Positions 55,469 through 64,000 of a DNA stretch of 64,000 nucleotides are shown piece after piece; within the stretch, counting starts at the first letter, position 1; each line of letters starts with the position of its first letter. A program made the position numbers and the translations under genes. A model generated the notes under the pieces. The model saw only the letters and a list, made by a program, of their open reading frames with translations. It searched no databases and was not told where the DNA came from. The stretch is from Cornus controversa (lineage: Eukaryota; Streptophyta; Magnoliopsida; Cornales; Cornaceae), in assembly GCA_026545225.1 (NCBI GenBank), contig CM048846.1, forward strand, positions 16,677,001 to 16,741,000, read 5' to 3'.

Positions 55469-56348
55469 CTTCATTGACACCCCCTGGGGTTTAAGGTATT
55501 ATCAGGCGGCTACAACTTTGTGTAATTTTGTCACCAACACCCCCTGAGGTTTGTGTCGTATGCCACATACACCCCCTCCTACCAAAAGTAGGCTGTGTCA
55601 TACCACTTTTTGATGGAAAAAAGACCATCCTACCATTTGACTTCTGATTTAACACATTTGGATACTAAATTTACTGTTTTAACCCACTATAATGGACTAA
55701 AATGCCCCTTTCAACACCCCTTCTATTATATCATACAACTGAGCTAGATGCTTAGGCTGAGGCTTGCAATAGCTAGTGGCAGGAAAAACAAAAAAGTAGT
55801 TGTTACAACTTCCAAGCCCCCCTCTCTATGTATATACACCATGCATTAACCAACCATCTGCACTAGAAAATCAACATTGAAGTTTTGCAACAATTGAAGC
55901 AACCTTAAGCTTGGAACCACCCTAATATTGGTTAGTATTACATCTCAAATTTATTTATTACCCTTTATTTTGTTATTCTCTAAAGTGCAACATCTGAAGC
56001 TAAAATGCAAATTTTGTTTATTCTCCAAAGTTACAAAATTTTTTAAATCAATAGAGCATTCAAAATAGTGAACCAAAATGGCAATATAAGATGTTTTTGT
56101 GGTAGAAGAATAGCAATTAGAATCTCTCAATCAGCTAAAAATTCTGGAAGACTATATTACAATTATGAGCATAGAAGATGTCATTTCTTTTCATGGTTGA
56201 ATCCCACAGAGCATGCAGACCTTTACAACAATGTTGGTGAGGGTCAAAATCTTGTTGTTGGTGCTGGTGGTGTTGGTGCAGTAGGTGCTAATGCTGCTAC
56301 TCTAGATTCAGTAATGTCAATGACAAAAGTACTAGTATTTGGTAGCAT

Positions 56349-58963
56349 CACTACAAGAAATTTGATTTTTTTTCACAGAATATTTCATAGTAAAAAGTCA
56401 AAATTTCGTAACAAAAACTCTTTTGCCACGAAATATTTTCGTAGCACCAAGCGTTGCAATATGTGGCGTCTCTAATTGTAAATTTCGATGAAATCATGTT
56501 TCGTGGCAAGTTATGGGATAATAGCGATGAAAATATTTCGTCGCAATACATATTATTTACTACGGTAAAATTTCGTAAGTAATATAATTATTTGCTATGA
56601 TAATATTCCGTCGCTAATTCTTATTATTTCCCACGAAATAACATTCCGTTGGAAAAAAAATGTATTTGCTACGATAATATTCTGTCGCTAATTCTTATTA
56701 TTTCTCACGAAATAGTATTCCGTTAGAAATAAATGTATTTGCTAAGATAATATTCCGTCGCTAATTCTTATTATTTCCCACGAAATAGTATTCCGTTGGA
56801 AATAAATGTATTTGCTACGAAATTTATTCCGTCGCAAATTAGTAATTACTACGAATTAAAGCGTCGAAATTAGTAATTACTACGAAAAAAAACCGTAGCA
56901 AATTATAATTATTTTTTTAAAAAAATATATAAAACAGTGATTATACAATTTTATATAATCACTAGTAATGCTCATTTCTCCTGCCTATGACATCAACAAA
57001 CAACCTCCAAATAGACTAATCATATATACTTCAATGTAGGGTATCAAACCAGACATATTTCAAAAACATCCTTGATAATTGCAACAATTGAAATAGAAGT
57101 GCTAGTTTTTCAATGTTGGTTAAATTTTAAATAAATTACACAGAAATGCAAAAACATATCCTATATTGTTTAATCAGTATTCCTACCAAATTCCTAACAA
57201 GCTGCTACAAGTCCTGTGGAGATTATGAGAGCTTGAGTAGTAGGATTGAGATAGGCTTTAGCCCAAGGTAGCATCCTCACACTAGCCAACTGCATGTTCA
57301 AAATGTCATCAGTTGACATGTTAAATGATATGTGTGTGTGTGTCTATATATATATAACTAAAAAGAAGTGGAAAGCTAGAGAGTAATTGTGGGGGAGAAG
57401 ACTTACAGTTGGTATAGTAGTAGCAATACTAACAACAATAGCCGCTTTAGCTCCTGAGATAACCTCTTCTATGGTTCCAATTGGAATTTTTTTTAAATAA
57501 AACCAGTAGAGTTAGCAAGGATTAAAGGATATTAAAACAATATTTATTCTGTTAAAATGAAGGGAATTAATTAAATCAGTTTTAGATATTTCTTGATGAG
57601 AAGTATATTACTCTATTAAATAGGAGATATGATAGTTTTTAGCACCAAGTCACGTGGCCTTATATAAATATACGGTATATAAATTCATGCTGACCTACCG
57701 GTAATCATCAATCTTGACCGTAAGATCAGTCAAACTAAGGCTCAATTAAGTTTTTGTGCATCATTTTTGATTGAATAATTGAATATTTAAGGAGGCTATA
57801 GTAGGTAGAGATCAGAATTTGCAGATTTCTATGAAACAACTAAACAAAAACAAAAATCCAAGATAGAGAAAGAAAGAGAGAGATTTAGTAAGAAAATTCG
57901 TAACTAAAGAAGAAACCCACATCAGAAGTTCTTATCGGTGGCTGGAGTATGATGATGATAGAGACGGAGACTGATGGCGAGAATTATAGAGAGAGTAATA
58001 CCTGGTCCTCCACACTGCCAGCTGAAGCCTTCTTCTTCACCCCAAGTTGTGCACCACCGTGACCACTACCACCTTCACCACCTGCACACCCATTAACCGT
58101 CAGACATGGAGAAGTCCCAGCTCCACCGCCGGAAAACCACCACAACTACTTTCTCTCTCTCGGCTTCACTCTTTCTCAAAAACTCCCAATTTTCCTCTCC
58201 TCTTTTCTTTCTTCCTTTTTCTCTTCCTTTTCTTCTTTTCTCTTATCTCTTCTTCAGCCGACTATCACATCATCTCATTTAAATTTTGAATCTTATCTCT
58301 TTTTTTTTGTACACCACTCATTTCTTGTATATATATAATATAAGTATATATATAATATAACACATAAATGTATATAAAAAAAATACAACATATATACATA
58401 TAAGCACACTATATATATATATATCCTCCACTTATATATAATCCTATATATTTAAATAGAGAAAAAAATAGAGTATTTAATACGGATTCAGTGTTTCGTA
58501 GCAAATACCCTAGTATTTACTACGATTTTTTTTTCGTGGTAAATATGAAGGGTATTTTCCACTGATTTAATTTTTCGTAGCAAATACCTTACTATTTACT
58601 ACGAAATTAGCTCCATAGTAAATAACATACTATTTGGTACAACATAAATTTCATCAAAAAAAAGGGTATTTACTACAAAATTAAGTTTTCGTAGTAAATA
58701 ATTTAGTATTTCCTACGCATTTAGTTTTTCGTAGTAAATAATATATTATTTGCTACGAAATAAATTTCGTCAAAAAAGGGTATTTATTACGAAATCAAGT
58801 TTCCGTGAAAAATACCTTAGTATTTACTACAAAAAATTTTCCGTGGTAAATACGAAGAGTATTTTTCACGGATTTTATTTTCTGTAGCAAATACCTTACT
58901 ATTTACTACGAAATTGAAACCGTAGTAAATGGTCCGTGGAAAAAAACTTGTTTTCTTGTAGTG
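56349..58963. mobile_element. Non-autonomous CACTA (En/Spm) element, 2.6 kb
   Basis: It begins CACTACAAGAAA and ends with the reverse complement TTTCTTGTAGTG, with a perfect 3-bp target repeat CAT on both sides (56346-56348, 58964-58966). Both ends carry many copies of a subterminal motif around TTTGCTACGA / TTTACTACGAAA (about 56380-56930 and 58490-58935), the usual sites for CACTA transposase. No transposase gene is present. The middle carries two exons of an early nodulin 93-like gene (57194-57468) and a GC-richer stretch (about 57940-58290) that may be captured too. Confidence 0.92.
57194..57468 (-). pseudogene. Captured early nodulin 93 (ENOD93)-like fragment
   Basis: On the minus strand exon 57468-57407 reads EEVISGAKAAIVVSIATTIPT and ends at a GTAAGT donor. 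The next exon starts after GCAG at 57289 and reads LASVRMLPWAKAYLNPTTQA, then LIISTGLVAAC and a stop at 57194. These match the ENOD93 core (GAKAAxVAxxAxAIPTLASVRMLPWA and LNxTAQALIIST) across the intron. The junction stays in frame, and the intron is kept, so DNA and not a processed mRNA was captured. The usual C-terminal membrane part (AYFIVADKT) is missing. Whether a chimeric transcript is made is unknown. Confidence 0.85.
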
Positions 58964-59069
58964 CATGTTGATGTGTATTGTAGCTGTCCTAACCATGTTC
59001 ATTGCTTTCATATCTAAGTAATGGTGTAATGAATGACTTGTTTTCTAAATAAATGTTGTATTCTTTTGC

Positions 59070-61507
59070 TTTTAACTGGAGCCATTTGACAACCCTTTTT
59101 GTTATGTCCAATGCCTTTACAGATACTACATTTCATAATAGTTGACCTCTTACTAGCCTGTGGTTCACTAGCTTCCCTCCTTCTTGACACTCTAGGTCTG
59201 CTTGTTCATTTTTTTAGAACTGGAGGAAGCAAAGGCTACTTTTCTACTTCATCTCATATACTTTCATGGTGCATAGGATGTATCATATTTCTGTAGGTTT
59301 TGACACAAACAAACCTGTTGAAACAATCATCACAATACTCCTATATATCATCTCTTTTCCATGTAATGCATGTTGTTGCATGCTTACATGGCACACCATT
59401 AATTTGTCATTCTTTGCAGCAGCAGGTCCTTCTTTGAAGATTCATAACATATCTCATTTCATTATTTTGTGTGACCTCATATAAGTCAGTCTGAGGCCAT
59501 ATCAGTTGACATGAATTTGAATCTAAAATAGTTATGTTCAATCTCTTCCTAATATTTGGGACTACTAAATTAGTCAAACCAATTCCCTTTTAAAATCCTT
59601 TTTAAAAATTTGGACATTACTTTGGTTCTTATATCCTCTAACAAAGTAAGTATTGGTTTTGCCCTCACATGGTTAAGCCAAAAGTTGAATGACTCAACTG
59701 CGTTGTTGGTGACAAAATCACATTTCACCATTTCATCAAACTTATGCCCTATCCATGTTTCAAGTGGATGGTCTATCAACCACTGGCATGCTTGTGGAGA
59801 ACAACTCTCTATCATTCTTATGGCTTTCATGAAGTCAACCTCATTATAAGCATTGACTGTTGTCCAAAACAATGACCTATACCTAACCCCAGGATAAAGT
59901 GTCCTAAAATTGGCATAAATATGCTTGCCACAGCTCCATTTGAAAGCACTAGGATATATTTCATCCACAGATGGTAGTATGTCTTTTTGGCCATCACTCA
60001 TAATGGTCCAAGGCAACTCTCCAAATGCATCACCAGTGATTTTGTGAAGGTGTCCCAGAAACCATTTCCATCTGTCTTTCTTTTCAGACTCCACAACTGC
60101 AACTACAAATGGGACTAAACCATTATTCCCAGTAACCCCCACTGCAATAATTAGAATACCACCATATAAGTCTTTTAAAAAAAAATTATCCAGACCAATA
60201 AATGGTATGCAGCCATCCCTAAACCCATCTATAACTGCAGTAAATGCTAAAAATATCCTCCTAAACCTTGGTGGCTCATTAGTTGAAGGTTTGATAAATA
60301 TCAAACTGCCAGGGTTGGTTTTTTGAACCTCTGTTGCATACTGTCACAATTTTCCATATGAAGCTGCATGGGTTCCTTCATTCTCTGCATTGGATTTCTT
60401 CCTAGCTTTATACAAACACCGTTCACTCGCATCCACATTGAATGCATCTCTAACTTCTGTCTCCAAAGTTAGGATACTAATTTCAAATTGATTTCTAAAT
60501 GTCTTCACAAGTTTCTTTGCTATGTAAGATGAAGTCACCACTTTGTTCATCTTGGTTCTAACACAATTGTGATATACACCAAGTGTCTTTAACTTAAATG
60601 TGATTTGATCAAGCAATAGGCTTGCATAGATTTTCCATTCACAACCTAGATTTCCACAGTGACTAGTCACTCTAGTCCTCTCATTTTTATCCATCACCAA
60701 TTTAAAACACATTTGAATAGCATAATCCTTCAAAACTTTCTTGAAATGATGTATGTTATCAAACAATTGTTTCCTCTAAAAAATAATCTCACCATCCTCA
60801 TTATACTTGAATGGTGTCCCAGTTATATATTTATGCTCATTTTTCCATGGTCTATTAATCTCATCACCACTGTCTACACTAAATTCAACACTATCACTAT
60901 AATCAGATAAAACCCCATCATTGACATCAGGACTCTCCACTTCTAATTCAACATTTGAACCACTATCATGTCCATCATCATGTTCCTCATCCTTAGAATT
61001 CCACTCCTTATCATTACTGTTTGAAAAACTAAACTCACTTAGCACATCTTCCTTAACAGTACTTTCCACATCTACCGTAAAATCACTATCCACTTCCATT
61101 CCCATAAATGTTTCTAGTATAATCTCCTCCACATCATTGCTTAAGTTCATTTCAAAATCATTATCCTTACAAAAAGCTTGATAAACCTGAGTAATATCAA
61201 CAAATATATCTATCTTCCTAAATTCTGAGTGCATTTCAAACATTATGATCACATCTTCATCCCTATTTAATAACATTCTATCACTACACCTAGATATGTT
61301 GCAGAACAGATTCAATGCCACACCTTTTTCACCAGGAATATCATTATGCACAAATGTATAGACATCTGAGTACAATTCCATATAACTATATCTATCTGGA
61401 TCTTTGCATTCTAACAAATACATGTGATAATCAAATAGTAGTATGAGATCGTGCAATATGTTCATTTCTAACCTGTAAACAAAAAGGACACAACACTTAC
61501 AATCCAA
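59070..61507 (-). pseudogene. MURA-type MULE transposase, decayed
   Basis: From 61507 down to 59570 a single frame is broken only by in-frame stops at 60776-60778 and 60344-60346. It first gives an acidic N-terminal region, then a Mutator DNA-binding region (CGNLGCEWKIYAS, about 60.65 kb). Next is the MULE transposase domain (LDNFFLKDLYGGILIIAVGV, VVESEKKDRWKWFL, TIMSDGQKDI). Below 59570 the reading is disturbed. A SWIM-type zinc finger (CCCKEWQINGVPCKH-like, with the Trp lost) and a zinc knuckle (CSICKGIGHNKKGC) can still be seen down to about 59070. All parts of a full MURA protein are therefore present in order. Such enzymes cut at the inverted repeats and bind inside them. The copy is not functional as it stands. 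Confidence 0.85.
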
Positions 61508-61634
61508 TCACTAACATACACTAATCTAAGTAATTGAAACAGTGTATGTAAACCAAAGCGGGACACAAAATTGCCACTAATTTTGCATTGTCCATCATGC
61601 GATAAACATACACAGTCCAATTACTAAGTTAATT

Positions 61635-62165
61635 ACAACTAATTTATAATCAATTTCAGTAAATTACCCCCAATTTCTACTAATTATCCTAATTTGTTGA
61701 AATTTTCCAAATAGAAAACCCTAATTTGTAATCAATTTCAGCAAATTACTCCAAATTGTTGAAAACCCCCAAAACAAAATACGTAATTTCAACCAATTTC
61801 TATTAATTACCCTAATTTATTGAAAATTCCCAAATAAAAAACCCTTATTTGTAATCAATTTCAGTAAATTACCCCAAATTATTGAAAACTCCCAAAATAA
61901 AATACGTAATTGCAACCAATTTCTACTAATGACCCTAATTTGTTAAAAATTTCCAAATATAAAACCTTAATTTGCAATCAATTTCAGTAAATTACCCCAA
62001 ATTGTTGAAAACCCCCTAAAATAAAATATGCAATTGCAACCAATTTCAACTAATTACCCTAATTTGTTGAAAATCCTCAAACATAAAACTCTAATTTACA
62101 ATCAATTTCAGTAAATTACCCCAATTTAATGAAAATCCTAAACAGAAAACCCTAATTTGGAATGA
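61635..62165. repeat. ~122-bp tandem repeats upstream of the MULE transposase
   Basis: About four to five copies of a unit with AATCAATTTCAGTAAATTAC, then CCCAAATTGTTGAAAA and AAACCCTAATTTG. Copies recur near 61640, 61725, 61845, 61967 and 62089, the later ones about 122 bp apart. They lie 130-660 bp upstream of the transposase start. Confidence 0.8.
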
Positions 62166-62459
62166 TTAGATGAAAAACCCCAATTATTGAAAGAATTTAT
62201 GAAAAATCCCAAATGTTGCAAGAATTTATGAAAAACCCCAAATTCAAATCGAAGTCTCTCATGCAATATGAAATATACGTGCAATCAACACGATTGAAGG
62301 CAAATCAATACGTAACATGCAATTATATAGAAATATTTCTAACATGTATGAACCCATTATGAATTTATTACTAAGTTTCTAAGAAAAGATTAGTTTACGT
62401 TTGCTGAGCAATGGTGCAACCAAACAATCGAGATTGATGGAGTACAACAAATGGTAAGG

Positions 62460-62800
62460 TTGGTTAGGGTTTGCACTAATGGAGTAGAGAAGATAAGAGG
62501 TTGGTTAGGGTTTGTATTGAGAATGTGAAAACATGAAGTTAGGGTGTCCTGCGCGAGAAACGTCTGATCTGAGAGGTTGGTTAGGGTTTTAACTGATGGG
62601 GTACAGATGATGAGAGGTTGGTTAGGGCTTCAACTAGTGTAATACAGAAGATGATACGTTGGTTAGGGTTTGAGAGGGAAGAAAGAGTTGGAATTGGTGT
62701 GATCAATGTGAAAATGTGATGTTGGTTAGGGTTTGAGAGGGAAAAAAGAGTTGGAGTTGGTGGGATCACAGTTAGGGTTTGCAGATTAGGGTTAGGGATT
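62460..62800 (-). promoter_or_regulatory. Telo-box cluster upstream of the MULE transposase
   Basis: The motif TTAGGGTTT (AAACCCTAA on the transposase strand) occurs at about 62464, 62517, 62581, 62663, 62726 and 62772, with near-matches between. Most copies sit in a repeated GGTTGGTTAGGGTTT context. AAACCCTAA is the plant telo-box, found in promoters of translation and replication genes. The cluster is where a promoter or leader of the transposase would be, but function is inferred. Confidence 0.6.
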
Positions 62801-63120
62801 CTGATCGTTGTTAAAGAAGAATGTGAGAGGTTTCAGTGATACAGAAGTGATACGTACAATGAACAAGGTAGAGAGAGAAATGACGGGTGTTGCGTGGGTG
62901 AGTGTGAGGGTATAATTCAAGGAATGTAATAATGATGGGTAGTTTTGTCATTTCACGATTTTGATATTTTTGTATTAAAATTCATTTAAATAATTAGGGG
63001 TAGTCATGACATTTCACTTATTAAAAAATTAAAAATTATGACAGGGGGTGTTGGTGATAAAATTGCACAAAGTTATAGTCACCTGATAATACCTTGAACC
63101 TCATGGGGGTGTCAATGAAG

Positions 63121-63765
63121 TTTATCCTAAAATTTATCACTTTGCAATTGATGTTCTCTATTTTTTTTTTGTATCTAAATTTTAAAAGTGAATTCAATTT
63201 TTTAATGTCATACCTTATATTTTATTGTTTTATGTTAAATTGATCATCATCATCATCATCATATATATATATATATATATATTAATGCCATAACTTTTAG
63301 AACATAGTAATGTTTCTTAATATACTTTAAGATTTGATATTAAAATTTAGAGTAATGATATGTACGGAAAAAGTTATTATGGAATTGAAAAAGTAAATTA
63401 CTTTCTTCTATATATTAGTGTAAGTGATACTCACAATTTTACAATTTAATAGATGAGAGTAATTTTACTTTTTCAATTCGATTAATTCGGTGATAACTTT
63501 TGTCTATAATTTATCACTTTTCAATTGATGTTCTTTAAATTTTTTTTTCTTTCTAATTTAAAAAAGTGAATTCAGTTTTTTTAACGTCATATCTTGTATT
63601 TTATTGTTCTATGTTGAATTGATCATCATATGTGGGTATATATATCTATATATATATTACATTTAAGCTTGGTAAATGTTAGAGACTATCAACGATCTAC
63701 AATCATTTCATCTAATGATCACGATGACGAATGCGCGATACTGCCGTAGACATGGACATACATTA

Positions 63766-63797
<32 letters not shown>

Positions 63798-64000
63798 TAA
63801 TGCCATTACTTTCGGGCATTGTCACCCGAATAAGATGGATATGACCCATCTTTTAGATTTTTTTAATTTTAGTCGAGGTGTCAACCTCCAGGGCCGGTCC
63901 TGAGATTACCAAAATCTCGAGGGGCCCTAGGCGAACTTCCAATATGAGGCCCTTTATATTAGGGCTGCAACTCGGGCGGGTTCAACCCGACCCAGCCTGA
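63121..64000. other. Repeat-rich flank right of the MULE
   Basis: No gene was seen. A block of about 150 bp occurs twice, 377 bp apart, with TA microsatellites. The last ~110 bases (from about 63893, CAGGGCCGGTCCTGAG, then TAGGGCTGCAACTCGGGCGGG near 63960) resemble the starts of plant hAT-like or similar elements that run out of the window. Confidence 0.45.
63131..63665. repeat. Duplicated block, 377-bp period
   Basis: TTATCACTTT(G/T)CAATTGATG occurs at 63134 and 63511. In both copies AAAAGTGAATTCA, a TTTTATTGTT(T/C)TATGTT block and TTGATCATCAT follow. The stretch 63300-63346 between them also matches the DNA just left of the MULE (55423-55468). Confidence 0.8.

Larger units (their letters stand above)
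56068..59021 (+). pseudogene. GRF zinc-finger / membrane protein of the MULE, split by a CACTA
   Basis: The frame 56068-56348 continues exactly in phase at 58967-59021 if the CACTA and one copy of its CAT target repeat are left out; together they give about 111 codons. The N-terminal part has the GRF-type zinc finger order CFCG, then Gly-Arg-x-Tyr-Tyr, then CHFFSW. The middle is Gly/Ala-rich, and the last ~18 residues (MLMCIVAVLTMFIAFISK) look like a membrane anchor. Small GRF proteins of this build occur in plants, often with transposons. Their role is unknown; nucleic-acid binding at a membrane is a guess. The first codon is GTG, preceded by ATA, so the original ATG has probably been lost. 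Confidence 0.65.
55469..63120. mobile_element. Mutator-like element (MULE), 7.65 kb
   Basis: The ends are inverted repeats of about 79 bp (55469-55547 and 63042-63120, about ten mismatches) starting CTTCATTGACACCCCC. Inside are two genes: a short GRF zinc-finger gene on the plus strand and a MURA-type transposase on the minus strand. The transposase has long repeat-rich upstream DNA. A CACTA element (56349-58963) has landed in the short gene. No 9-bp target repeat could be read at the ends, partly because the flanks are repetitive. The copy is inactive now because its transposase carries stops, but its ends are well kept. Confidence 0.85.

Noticed and set aside
58047-58289. Plus-strand open frame inside the CACTA
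   Set aside because: Low-complexity Thr/Ser/Phe-rich; more likely the reverse of a captured leader or upstream exon than a gene.
62460-62800. Regularly spaced short repeats that might look like a CRISPR array
   Set aside because: Plant nuclear DNA, uneven spacing, and the repeat is the telo-box in a longer degenerate unit.

Overview
This is a 64 kb piece of a plant nuclear genome, almost certainly a eudicot. It is AT-rich, has many introns with GT-AG borders, carries plant-specific genes (a LIKE-COV protein, DDM1, a plant-type U1-70K), a nuclear tRNA-Glu and plant transposon families. The species cannot be named from the sequence alone.

Three protein-coding host genes and one tRNA gene can be read exon by exon. 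LIKE-COV (DUF502 family) lies on the plus strand at 6311-10205 with 6 exons and 269 aa. tRNA-Glu(UUC) is at 12011-12082. DDM1, the SNF2 remodeler that keeps transposons silent, is on the minus strand at 13314-31079 with 15 exons and 759 aa. U1-70K, the U1 snRNP splicing factor, is on the minus strand at 33823-39880 with 10 exons and 503 aa. All three protein genes stay open in frame across every inferred exon junction and end at plausible stops, so they look functional. They do unrelated housekeeping jobs (vesicle traffic and vascular patterning, chromatin silencing, splicing) and form no operon or pathway.

The rest is mobile DNA in layers. A PIF/Harbinger element (1013-5540) is split by a solo LTR. 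A 251-bp TRIM sits in LIKE-COV intron 3. A very young chromovirus (16203-23678, LTRs identical as read, CTGAC target repeat) sits in DDM1 intron 8 in the sense direction. A small MULE-type MITE (32001-32361) and a 1.1 kb MULE-type element (40333-41449) each keep a perfect 9-bp target repeat. A stack of broken Ty3/gypsy elements fills 41.6-52.9 kb, with a plus-strand copy inside a minus-strand copy and a MITE and an LTR-like piece inside that.

The right end (53-63 kb) holds a pogo-like element, a degraded inverted-repeat element carrying a piece of a class I small heat-shock protein gene, and a 7.65 kb Mutator-like element (55469-63120). That MULE has ~79-bp terminal inverted repeats, a decayed MURA-type transposase with SWIM and zinc-knuckle motifs on the minus strand, and a second short gene on the plus strand encoding a GRF-type zinc finger with a C-terminal membrane segment. 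The short gene is cut by a 2.6 kb non-autonomous CACTA element, which has itself picked up two exons and the intron of an early nodulin 93-like gene. The region upstream of the transposase holds ~122-bp tandem repeats and a cluster of telo-box motifs.
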